Program-made: the position numbers and the translations under genes
From: an uncultured Clostridium sp.
GTDB lineage: Bacteria; Bacillota; Clostridia; TANB77; CAG-508
Assembly (NCBI GenBank): GCA_900553405.1
Contig: USDF01000059.1
Coordinates: forward strand, 1 to 7,643
Reading direction: 5' to 3'
DNA length: 7,643 nucleotides
Notes under the pieces: model-generated
Database searches by the model: none
What the model was told of the DNA's origin: nothing
What the model saw: the letters and a program-made list of their open reading frames with translations, nothing else
Shown here: piece by piece, positions 1-6,325 of the stretch
Numbering within the stretch: the stretch's first letter is position 1
How the letters are laid out: each line of letters starts with the position of its first letter

Positions 1-5
1 AAATT

Positions 6-61
6 AGATTTTGTAGCAGTTTACACTGCGTACAAAATCTTGATTCTGGTTTTTTATTTTT
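6..61 (+). terminator. Leader hairpin plus T-tracts upstream of pyrG (terminator or attenuator)
   Basis: AGATTTTGTA (6-15) and GCAGT (16-20) pair with ACTGC (25-29) and TACAAAATCT (31-40): 15 base pairs, a TTAC loop and one bulged G at 30. Two T runs follow at 50-55 and 57-61, but the first begins about 10 bases after the stem, further than in a classic intrinsic terminator. A weaker alternative stem, AAAATC (34-39) with GGTTTT (48-53), uses part of the 3' arm and directly abuts the T runs, so mutually exclusive folds are possible. This could terminate the gene to the left or be a pyrG attenuator; pyrG attenuation is known in Bacillus. The sequence start cuts off whatever lies upstream, so the two cannot be separated here. 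Confidence 0.5.
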
Positions 62-88
62 ATAGAGAAGTTATAGGGGGAATAGCGT

Positions 89-1684
89 ATGAAAAAGAAG
101 TACATTTTTGTAACAGGTGGAGTAGTATCTGGATTAGGAAAAGGAATAACAGCAGCATCATTAGGAAGACTATTAAAAAATAGAGGATATAAAGTTGTAA
201 ATCAAAAATTCGATCCATATATAAATGTAGACCCAGGAACAATGAGTCCATATGAACATGGAGAAGTTTTTGTAACAGATGATGGAGCAGAAACAGACTT
301 AGATTTAGGACATTATGAAAGATTTACAGATGAAAGTTTAACAAAAAATTGTAGTATAAGTATGGGAAAAATCTATCAAGAAGTATTAGATAGGGAAAGA
401 AGAGGAGATTATTTAGGAAAAACAGTACAAGTTATTCCTCATATTACAAATGCAATAAAAGAAAAAATATATGCATTTGAAGATACAGATGTAGACATAG
501 TTATTACAGAACTAGGTGGAACTGTAGGAGATATAGAAGGATTATCTCTTATAGAAACAATTAGACAAGTAGGAATAGAAAATTCACCAGAAGACGTAGT
601 ATATATACATGTTACACTTCTTCCTTACATACATGGTTCTAATGAATTAAAATCAAAACCTACACAACACTCTGTAAAAGAACTACAATCTTTTGGAATA
701 AAACCAGATATATTAGTATGTCGTTCAGAAACAGAAATTCCTGAAAATTTAAGAGAAAAAATGGCACTATTTTGTAATGTAAGAAAAGAAGATATTATTG
801 CAAATAGAACAGCAGGATGTTTATATGAAGTACCATTAATGCTAGAAAAAGAAGGTCTAGCAGTTCAGGTATGCAAACACTTAAGACTAGATAATATAGA
901 GCCTAAAAACAGCGAATGGGAAAAAATGATAGAAAATATCAACAATATTCCAGAAAAAGAAGTAAAAATTGCAATAGTTGGAAAATATGTAAGATTAGAG
1001 GATTCTTATCTTTCAGTTGCAGAAAGTTTAAGACATGCAGGTTTTGCAAATAATGTAAAAGTTAGTATAAAATATATAGATTCAGAAACAGTAACAAATG
1101 AAAATGCAAAAGAAAAACTAAAAGATTTAGATGGAATAATTGTTCCTGGAGGCTTTGGAAATAGAGGAATTGAAGGAAAAATACAAACAATAAAATATGC
1201 TAGAGAAAATAAAATTCCATTTTTAGGAATATGTTTAGGAATGCAAATGGCAGTAGTAGAATTTGCAAGAGATGTATTAAAATTAGAAGATGCAAATTCA
1301 GAAGAATTTGAACCAGAATGTAAAAATCCAGTCATTCATATAATGACAGATCAAAAAGTAATAACAAAAAAAGGTGGAACAATGAGACTTGGAAGCTATC
1401 CTTGTGAAATTAAAGAAGGAACGCTTGCACATAAAATATACAAAGAAAAAACTATAAATGAAAGACATCGTCATCGTTTTGAATATAATAACGACTATAG
1501 AGAAAAAATGGAAAAAGCAGGACTTACTATTTCAGGAACATCTCCAGATGGAACTTTAGTAGAAATAGTAGAAATAAAAGACCACCCATTCTTTATAGCA
1601 GGACAATTCCACCCAGAATTTAAGTCAAGACCAGATAGACCAGCACCATTATTTGTTGAACTAGTCAAAGCAGCAAAAAAATAA
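89..1684 (+). CDS. pyrG: CTP synthase (glutamine-hydrolysing)
   Basis: Converts UTP to CTP using ATP and ammonia released from glutamine, the last step of pyrimidine nucleotide synthesis; cytoplasmic. The 531-residue length is normal for a complete bacterial enzyme. The N-terminal synthetase domain (about 1-268) opens with the P-loop-like GGVVSGLGKG (10-19) and has the Mg/ATP acidic residues in TDLDLGHYERF (69-79) and TELGGTVGDIE (140-150). The class I glutaminase domain (about 290-528) has the nucleophile Cys382 in GICLGMQ, and His508 and Glu510 in QFHPEF, completing the triad. ATG 89 is chosen because MKKKYIFVTGGVVSGLGKG is the family N-terminus; an AGGGGG ribosome binding site lies at 75-80, 8 bases upstream. 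No key residue is missing. A hairpin with T-tracts lies just upstream and another terminator-like hairpin just downstream, so the gene may be transcribed alone. Confidence 0.98.
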   Translation: MKKKYIFVTGGVVSGLGKGITAASLGRLLKNRGYKVVNQKFDPYINVDPGTMSPYEHGEVFVTDDGAETDLDLGHYERFTDESLTKNCSISMGKIYQEVLDRERRGDYLGKTVQVIPHITNAIKEKIYAFEDTDVDIVITELGGTVGDIEGLSLIETIRQVGIENSPEDVVYIHVTLLPYIHGSNELKSKPTQHSVKELQSFGIKPDILVCRSETEIPENLREKMALFCNVRKEDIIANRTAGCLYEVPLMLEKEGLAVQVCKHLRLDNIEPKNSEWEKMIENINNIPEKEVKIAIVGKYVRLEDSYLSVAESLRHAGFANNVKVSIKYIDSETVTNENAKEKLKDLDGIIVPGGFGNRGIEGKIQTIKYARENKIPFLGICLGMQMAVVEFARDVLKLEDANSEEFEPECKNPVIHIMTDQKVITKKGGTMRLGSYPCEIKEGTLAHKIYKEKTINERHRHRFEYNNDYREKMEKAGLTISGTSPDGTLVEIVEIKDHPFFIAGQFHPEFKSRPDRPAPLFVELVKAAKK

Positions 1685-1691
1685 AATGAAT

Positions 1692-1737
1692 AAAACCACT
1701 TTATTTGGAGAAAATAATTCCAAATGAGGTGGTTTTT
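1692..1737 (+). terminator. Terminator-like hairpin whose 3' arm holds the next gene's ribosome binding site
   Basis: AAAACCAC (1692-1699) pairs with GTGGTTTT (1729-1736), TTT (1700-1702) with GAG (1726-1728) using two G-U pairs, and ATTTGGA (1703-1709) with TCCAAAT (1719-1725). That is an unbroken 18-bp stem with a 9-base loop (1710-1718), and TTTTT (1733-1737) ends it. It begins 8 bases after the pyrG stop codon and looks like the pyrG terminator. The likely ribosome binding site GAGGTG (1726-1731) of the following gene lies wholly in the 3' arm, so read-through RNA would have that site buried, while RNA started inside the loop would expose it. Confidence 0.75.
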
Positions 1738-2427
1738 ATGAAATTAAAAATAAAGAAAAACTTGAAGCCAATTATAATAATTAGCATTCTATTTGCTATA
1801 TTCTTAAGTTATAACATATTTTTTAGAAATGAAGGAGTACTAGCACTTTCTAAATATGGTTCAAGAGGTTCAGAAGTAACACAAATACAAACAAAATTAA
1901 AAAGATGGGGATATTATAGTGGATCTGTAGATGGAATATATGGAAGTCAAACATTAGCTGCAGTTAAATATTTTCAAAGAAAAAATGGATTAACAGTAGA
2001 CGGAATTGCAGGAACAAAAACTTTGCAAGCAATGGGAATATATACATCTTCAAACTCTTCAATTTCATCTAGTAACTCAAATAATGTTAATCTGTTAGCA
2101 AGACTTGTTTACGGAGAAGCTAGAGGAGAACCATATGCAGGACAAGTTGCAGTTGCAGCAGTTGTACTAAATAGAGTAAAAAGTTCAAGCTTTCCAAATA
2201 CAATAGCAGGAGTAATATATCAAAATGGTGCATTTGATGTAGTAAGAGACGGACAGATAAACATGAGTCCAAATAGTACTGCAATAAAAGCAGCACAAGA
2301 TGCTTTAAATGGTTGGGATCCATCATATGGAGCCATATATTACTTTAATCCTAATACTGCAACAAACAAATGGATATGGTCAAGACCAATGACTGTAACA
2401 ATTGGAAACCATAGATTCTGCAAATAA
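1738..2427 (+). CDS. sleB: SleB-type cell wall hydrolase with N-terminal peptidoglycan-binding domain
   Basis: Predicted exported lytic enzyme acting on peptidoglycan; SleB-family enzymes cut spore cortex during germination. From ATG 1738 it has 229 residues. A basic start (KLKIKK) and hydrophobic segment (11-29) form a signal peptide or anchor, with a possible cleavage site after VLA (34-36). A PG_binding_1 repeat (about 40-98) contains GSRGSEVTQIQTKLKRWGYY and DGIYGSQTLAAVKYFQ. A Ser/Asn linker (103-116) leads to a Hydrolase_2/SleB catalytic domain (117-229) with ARLVYGEARGEPYAGQVAVA, where Glu127 is the probable catalytic acid, and a terminal WSRPMTVTIGNHRF. An in-frame TTG at 1705 would add 11 residues but lies inside the hairpin and has no ribosome binding site; ATG 1738 has GAGGTG 6 bases upstream. 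The usual partner gene ypeB is not adjacent. Other family members act on vegetative wall, so a spore role is inferred from family. Confidence 0.9.
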   Translation: MKLKIKKNLKPIIIISILFAIFLSYNIFFRNEGVLALSKYGSRGSEVTQIQTKLKRWGYYSGSVDGIYGSQTLAAVKYFQRKNGLTVDGIAGTKTLQAMGIYTSSNSSISSSNSNNVNLLARLVYGEARGEPYAGQVAVAAVVLNRVKSSSFPNTIAGVIYQNGAFDVVRDGQINMSPNSTAIKAAQDALNGWDPSYGAIYYFNPNTATNKWIWSRPMTVTIGNHRFCK

Positions 2428-2441
2428 CAAGTAATAAGTAG

Positions 2442-2473
2442 GAAGAACATTAAACTTTAGTGTTCTTCTTTTT
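2442..2473 (+). terminator. Intrinsic terminator after the SleB-type gene
   Basis: GAAGAACATTAA (2442-2453) pairs with TTAGTGTTCTTC (2457-2468) over 12 bp with one U-G pair and a 3-base loop (ACT). Five T follow directly (2469-2473). It lies 14 bases after the stop codon and is a textbook rho-independent terminator. Confidence 0.92.
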
Positions 2474-2547
2474 ATGTTTAAAAATAAAAAATAAGAAATT
2501 GTCTAAATTAAACACATGGTAATACCAATTTTAATTTACATTTTTTC

Positions 2548-2576
2548 TTGACAAAAAGCATATGTATTGATAAGAT
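2548..2576 (+). promoter_or_regulatory. Sigma-A-type promoter for the yqeG cluster
   Basis: A perfect -35 TTGACA (2548-2553), a 17-base spacer and -10 TAAGAT (2571-2576) lie after the upstream terminator and about 30 bases before the yqeG ATG. Transcription should start near 2583, giving a short leader of about 23 bases that carries AGGAGG at 2592-2597. Confidence 0.85.
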
Positions 2577-2605
2577 ATTTTTGAAAATAATAGGAGGATT
2601 CGGCA

Positions 2606-3103
2606 ATGAAATTATACCCAAATGCCTATTTAAAAAATGTAAAAGAAATAACAATAGATTTTTTAAATAAAAATAATATAAAAGCACTAATATTAGATGT
2701 AGATAATACATTAATAGATTTCAATAAGAAAATGCTAGATGGGGTAGAAGAATGGTGCAAAAATTTAAAAAAACAAGGAATAAAATTATTTATAGTATCT
2801 AATAGTAACAAAAAAACAAAAGTAGAAATGGTAGCAAAAAAATTAGAATTACAATATATACATTTTGCAACAAAACCTTTTAAAAGAGGATTCAGAAAAG
2901 CAGCTAAAATGTTACAAGAGAAAAATGAAAACATAGCAGTTGTAGGAGATCAAATATTTACAGATGTAATAGGTGCAAATAGATGCAAAATGTTTTCTAT
3001 ATTAGTAGAACCAATAGAGAAAAAAGATTTATTAGTAACCAAAATAAAAAGACCATTAGAAAATTATATTATAAAAAAATATCAAAAATCATTAGAAAAA
3101 TAA
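2606..3103 (+). CDS. yqeG: YqeG-family HAD phosphatase (HAD-IIIA)
   Basis: A small haloacid-dehalogenase-fold phosphatase; the physiological substrate of YqeG proteins is not established to my knowledge. The HAD signatures are present in order across 165 residues: motif I DVDNTL with nucleophile Asp31 and Asp33, motif II in IVSNS (Ser65), motif III Lys90 in TKP, and motif IV VVGDQIFTD with Asp115 and Asp120. There is no signal peptide or membrane segment, so it is cytoplasmic. ATG 2606 follows AGGAGG (2592-2597) by 8 bases. It is the first gene after a strong promoter and is followed 30 bases later by a prepilin-type peptidase, so it probably leads an operon. In many Firmicutes yqeG sits near yqeH and aroE; neither is here. 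The family assignment is firm, the function is not. Confidence 0.9.
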   Translation: MKLYPNAYLKNVKEITIDFLNKNNIKALILDVDNTLIDFNKKMLDGVEEWCKNLKKQGIKLFIVSNSNKKTKVEMVAKKLELQYIHFATKPFKRGFRKAAKMLQEKNENIAVVGDQIFTDVIGANRCKMFSILVEPIEKKDLLVTKIKRPLENYIIKKYQKSLEK

Positions 3104-3133
3104 GTAGCAAATGAAAAGTAGGAGAGATAAAAA

Positions 3134-3883
3134 ATGTATATAAACAATATAAATATAATATACTATATTTTAGTAGGAATTTTAGGATTAATAGTAGGAC
3201 AATTTGTAGATTGGTGCAATATAAGATTACCAGAATATAAAAAAGTATTTTCAAAAGAATTTTTTACAATATATATAAGAAACTTTAAACCAAAATATTT
3301 ATTAATGTTCACAACAGCAATAATATATATGGCAATTCTTTATTTTAAATTTAAAAGTACAGATTTGATTGTACAATTAAATGTATTAAAATACTTAATT
3401 TTAACACCAATGTTATTATCAGCATTAGTAATAGACTGGAAACTACAAATAATACCAAACCGCTTAAACTTAACAATATTTGAAACAGGTTTAGTATTTA
3501 CATTTGCACAAGGAATGTGTGATATAAATCAAGGAATTGATATGTTACTAGGTTCATTAGTAGGTGCAGGAATATTTTTAATTATTACATTACTTGGAGG
3601 ATTAATTGCAGGAAAAGAAGCAATGGGATTTGGAGATGTAAAACTAATGGGAGCATTAGGACTATTTTTTGGCTGGGAAAGAATAATAGCAGTATCTCTA
3701 ATAGCATTTTTAATAGCTGCAATTATTAGTGTAATTCTTCTTGTTAGTAAGAAAAAGAAAACAGATGAATATATCCCATTTGGACCATTTATAGTAATTT
3801 CAGCATTTATTGTAGCATTAGTTCCTTTTGATATTTTATTAATTTGCTTATTAAAAATATTTACATTAGGAATGGCTAAATAA
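3134..3883 (+). CDS. Prepilin-type signal peptidase (A24), lacking the N-terminal cysteine motif
   Basis: An integral membrane aspartic protease of the type IV prepilin peptidase family, which cuts the leader from pilin-like proteins at the inner face of the membrane. The two catalytic aspartates are present: Asp101 in LVIDWKLQIIPN and Asp168 in GFGDVKL. About seven or eight hydrophobic segments span the 249 residues (for example 8-25, 56-72, 137-158, 183-205 and 214-240). The N-terminal region has only the short GQFVDWCNIRLPEYKK stretch and none of the paired CxxC motifs that mark the methylating domain in bifunctional PilD/ComC enzymes, so cleavage without N-methylation is plausible. AGGAGA (3120-3125) precedes ATG 3134. 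No pilin or pilus assembly gene is visible in the window, so its substrate must be encoded elsewhere. Family assignment is firm; substrate unknown. Confidence 0.92.
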   Translation: MYINNINIIYYILVGILGLIVGQFVDWCNIRLPEYKKVFSKEFFTIYIRNFKPKYLLMFTTAIIYMAILYFKFKSTDLIVQLNVLKYLILTPMLLSALVIDWKLQIIPNRLNLTIFETGLVFTFAQGMCDINQGIDMLLGSLVGAGIFLIITLLGGLIAGKEAMGFGDVKLMGALGLFFGWERIIAVSLIAFLIAAIISVILLVSKKKKTDEYIPFGPFIVISAFIVALVPFDILLICLLKIFTLGMAK

Positions 3884-3913
3884 TAAAAATATAAATAGAA
3901 AGTGTGATGTCCT

Positions 3914-4987
3914 ATGAACACAAAAATAAGATGGTTAAGGGAAAAAATGAAAATGCAAGATATGCAGGGAATGATTGTATCAAACCCTGTTAATATTCGT
4001 TACTTAACAGGAATTTTAGCAGAAGGTTTACTATTAATTACAAGAAAAGAAAATATATTTTTAACAGATGCAAGATATATAGAAGAAGTAAATTCTACCT
4101 TAACAATTGATGATGAAATAATAGTATATGAATTTAAAGATTTTAGTAAAGATGAATATGAAAATTTCTTTTTGTTTTGCGAAAATGTAGGATTTGAAGA
4201 AGATTATGTTACTTATTCAAAATACAAACAATATATGCATGAATTTAAGATAAACAATTTACAAGAAACAGAAAAAGTAATAGAAAAACAAAGAATGATA
4301 AAAGACGAAGAAGAAATAGAAAAAATAAGTAAAGCTTGTGAAATAACAGATAATTGTTTTAAATATTTATTAGATTTTATAAAAGTAGGGCAAACAGAAA
4401 AGGAAATAGCTTTCGAAATAGAAAAGTATTTTAGAACACATGGGGCAGAAGACAAAGCATTTGACACAATTGTAGCTTCAGGTAAAAACTCTTCAAAACC
4501 ACATGCGGTTCCAACAGATAGAAAAATAGATTTAGGAGATCCAATCACAATAGATTTTGGTTGTAAATACGAAGGATATTGTTCAGACATGACAAGAACA
4601 ATATTTGTAGGATATGTACCAGAAGAAATAAAAACTATATATGATTTAGTATTAAAAAATCAATTACAAACAGAAAAAGAACTAAAAGATGGAGCAAATA
4701 TAAAATTATTTTCACGAATGGTAGAAAATGATTTTAAATTACATGAGTATGATTTAGTACATGCTTTAGGACATGGAGTAGGATTAGATATTCATGAATT
4801 CCCATTTATACATGGTAAAAATGACAATACTTTAAAAGAAAAAATGGTAATTACAAATGAACCAGGAATATATGTACCAGGCAAATTTGGAGTTAGAATA
4901 GAAGATACAACATTAATTACAAAAAATGGTTGTATAAATTTAACAAAATCAGACAAAAATTATATAGTGATAGAAGCAAAAAAATAA
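3914..4987 (+). CDS. yqhT: M24B Xaa-Pro peptidase (aminopeptidase P/dipeptidase-like)
   Basis: A cytoplasmic metallopeptidase that removes residues next to proline, in peptide recycling. A creatinase-like N-terminal domain (about 1-125, with NIRYLTG and FLTDARYIEEV) precedes a pita-bread M24 domain (about 130-355). All five metal ligands can be placed: Asp214 (TIDFG), Asp225 (SDMTR), His287 (GHGVGLDIHE), Glu316 (TNEPGIY) and Glu330 (RIEDT). His197 and His294 are likely substrate-site residues. The 357-residue length is normal. ATG 3914 fits the family N-terminus, though its ribosome binding site is weak (GTGAT at 3904-3908), unlike its neighbours; translational coupling to the preceding gene 30 bases upstream may help. 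Its place before efp matches yqhT-efp in B. subtilis, which is the basis for the symbol. Whether it acts as aminopeptidase or dipeptidase cannot be told from sequence. Confidence 0.93.
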   Translation: MNTKIRWLREKMKMQDMQGMIVSNPVNIRYLTGILAEGLLLITRKENIFLTDARYIEEVNSTLTIDDEIIVYEFKDFSKDEYENFFLFCENVGFEEDYVTYSKYKQYMHEFKINNLQETEKVIEKQRMIKDEEEIEKISKACEITDNCFKYLLDFIKVGQTEKEIAFEIEKYFRTHGAEDKAFDTIVASGKNSSKPHAVPTDRKIDLGDPITIDFGCKYEGYCSDMTRTIFVGYVPEEIKTIYDLVLKNQLQTEKELKDGANIKLFSRMVENDFKLHEYDLVHALGHGVGLDIHEFPFIHGKNDNTLKEKMVITNEPGIYVPGKFGVRIEDTTLITKNGCINLTKSDKNYIVIEAKK

Positions 4988-5058
4988 TTAATAATATAGC
5001 TTGAAAAAGAAAATTATATAAAAAAATTACTATGATAGTTTAAAATAACAAAAAACAC

Positions 5059-5122
5059 TTGATTTTTAGCTAAAAATATAGTAAAATAACAAACATTGAT
5101 AAAATGAAATAAAAAATATAAT
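5059..5122 (+). promoter_or_regulatory. Possible efp promoters
   Basis: Two candidates lie in the 177-base gap before efp. TTGATT (5059-5064), a 17-base spacer and TAAAAT (5082-5087) is the better spaced. TTGATA (5096-5101), a 15-base spacer and TATAAT (5117-5122) has a perfect -10 but a short spacer. No clear terminator follows the peptidase gene, so read-through from the yqeG promoter is also likely. In DNA this AT-rich, promoter-like hexamers arise by chance. Confidence 0.4.
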
Positions 5123-5164
5123 AAAGTTTCAATCATATTGGAACTAATAAAAGGAGGAAATAAA

Positions 5165-5731
5165 ATGGCAGAAGTATATATGGCAGGAGATTTTAGAAAT
5201 GGAACAACATTTGAAATGGAAGGAAACGTATTCAAAGTAGTAGAATTCCAACACGTAAAACCAGGAAAAGGAGCAGCATTTGTTAGAACAAAGTTAAAAA
5301 ACGTTATTACAGGAGCAGTTTTAGAAAAAACATTTAATCCATCAGAAAAATATCCAGGAGCAGAAATCGAAAAAAGAGATATGCAATATTTATATGTAGA
5401 TGGAGATTTATATTACTTCATGGATAACGAAACATACGAACAAATGCCTTTGAACAAAGAACAAATAGGAGATGCTCTAAAATACATAAAAGAAAATATG
5501 TCAGTAAAAGTACTTTCTTATAAAGGAAATGTATTTGCTGTAGAACCACCTATGTTTGTGGAACTAGAAGTTACTTATACAGAACCAGGATTTAGTGGAA
5601 ATACAACAACTACATCTGGAAAACCAGCAACATTAGAAAATGGTTACGAAATATCTGTACCACTTTTTGTAAATATTGGAGATGTAATTCGTATAGACAC
5701 AAGAACTGGCGAGTATATGGAAAGAGTTTAA
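5165..5731 (+). CDS. efp: Elongation factor P
   Basis: EF-P binds ribosomes stalled on consecutive prolines and promotes peptide bond formation. The 188 residues cover the three beta-barrel domains: a KOW-like N-terminal domain (about 3-66), the OB domain (about 68-128) and the C-terminal domain (about 130-188). Signatures include AGDFRNG, FQHVKPGKGAAFVRTKL, KTFNPSEK, MQYLY and, at the end, PLFVNIGDVIRIDTRTGEY. The tip of the functional loop is PGKG with Lys35, the position that can carry a lysine modification (an aminopentanol group in B. subtilis); no modification enzyme is encoded here. ATG 5165 is chosen over an in-frame TTG at 5138 because AAGGAGG (5151-5157) lies 7 bases before it and falls inside the longer reading. 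The upstream proline-peptide peptidase is a thematic neighbour, and a zinc-ribbon gene follows after 21 bases. Confidence 0.97.
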   Translation: MAEVYMAGDFRNGTTFEMEGNVFKVVEFQHVKPGKGAAFVRTKLKNVITGAVLEKTFNPSEKYPGAEIEKRDMQYLYVDGDLYYFMDNETYEQMPLNKEQIGDALKYIKENMSVKVLSYKGNVFAVEPPMFVELEVTYTEPGFSGNTTTTSGKPATLENGYEISVPLFVNIGDVIRIDTRTGEYMERV

Positions 5732-5752
5732 TAGAAAAGAGGAAATAAATAC

Positions 5753-6241
5753 ATGTCAGTATTAAGCGATAACTATAAAAGAATTATCACAGAAATCGAA
5801 GGAAGAATAACTAATCCTGAAGATTTAGAATTTGTTAAAGAAAAAATGTCTGAACTATCTATGATATTTATGGATATAATAGATAATTTAGCAGATAAAG
5901 CAGACGAAAAAATAAAACAAATCGAAGAAAAACAAAAAAAGATCGAAGAGAAGATGAACGAGGTAGAAGGAGCTATTAACGAGATAGAAACAGATATCTA
6001 TGTTGATGATGACCAAAATTTCGATTTTGAAATAGTTTGCCCATATTGTGACTATGAGTTTGTTACATCTATAGAAGGAAAAGATGAAGTTACATGTCCA
6101 AAATGTAATAATGTAATAGAACTTGACTGGAACGATGATGAAGAAGATGGGTGTTGTTCAGGTCATTGTCATAGCTGTCACGGATGTGAAGAAGATGACG
6201 ATTGCGATGATGAAGAAAATGATGAAGATGATGATATGTAA
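5753..6241 (+). CDS. Coiled-coil/zinc-ribbon protein downstream of efp (CD1247-like), acidic C-terminus
   Basis: A 162-residue soluble protein of unknown function. The N-terminal helical part (about 5-50) is followed by a Lys/Glu-rich coiled coil (about 48-80, with KIKQIEEKQKKIEEKMNEVE), then a zinc ribbon with CPYC (Cys96, Cys99) and CPKC (Cys115, Cys118). After that come a second Cys/His-rich cluster, GCCSGHCHSCHGC (133-145), and a tail made almost only of Asp and Glu (146-162). A gene with a similar N-terminal region and zinc ribbon follows efp in other Clostridia ('CD1247 N-terminal domain' proteins); this is from memory, not from a search. A weak ribosome binding site AAGAGG (5737-5742) lies 10 bases before ATG 5753. 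It starts 21 bases after efp and must be co-transcribed with it. The zinc ribbon suggests nucleic acid or protein binding, by inference only. Confidence 0.88.
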   Translation: MSVLSDNYKRIITEIEGRITNPEDLEFVKEKMSELSMIFMDIIDNLADKADEKIKQIEEKQKKIEEKMNEVEGAINEIETDIYVDDDQNFDFEIVCPYCDYEFVTSIEGKDEVTCPKCNNVIELDWNDDEEDGCCSGHCHSCHGCEEDDDCDDEENDEDDDM

Positions 6242-6266
6242 AAAAAGAGAGCTTAAATACCAACAA

Positions 6267-6308
6267 AAAACAAATGCTAAGAGCCTAAATACTCTTAGCA
6301 TTTGTTTT
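6267..6308. terminator. Bidirectional terminator between convergent genes
   Basis: AAAACAAATGCTAAGAG (6267-6283) pairs perfectly with CTCTTAGCATTTGTTTT (6292-6308), 17 bp with an 8-base loop (6284-6291). On the plus strand the U-tract is TTTT (6305-6308); on the minus strand the run of six A at 6265-6270 reads as six T. It sits 25 bases after the zinc-ribbon stop and 17 bases beyond the minus-strand gene's stop, so it ends both transcripts. Confidence 0.93.
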
Positions 6309-6325
6309 GTAGAAGCTGAAAAATA

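Noticed and set aside
1006..1335. Minus-strand 109-codon frame inside pyrG
   Set aside because: It is the antisense shadow of conserved CTP synthase codons in A-rich DNA, with no ribosome binding site or promoter.
1705..1737. Upstream TTG start extending the SleB-type protein by 11 residues
   Set aside because: It begins inside the hairpin's 5' arm, has no ribosome binding site, and the added residues would precede a normal signal sequence; ATG 1738 has GAGGTG 6 bases upstream.
5138..5164. Upstream TTG start for EF-P adding 9 residues
   Set aside because: The extension would translate the AAGGAGG ribosome binding site itself; ATG 5165 is correctly spaced and matches the family N-terminus.
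89..6241. A dedicated defence or novel multi-gene system in the left and middle parts
   Set aside because: All six genes there belong to recognisable or positionally explained families typical of clostridial chromosomes; only regulatory details and the zinc-ribbon tail stand out.
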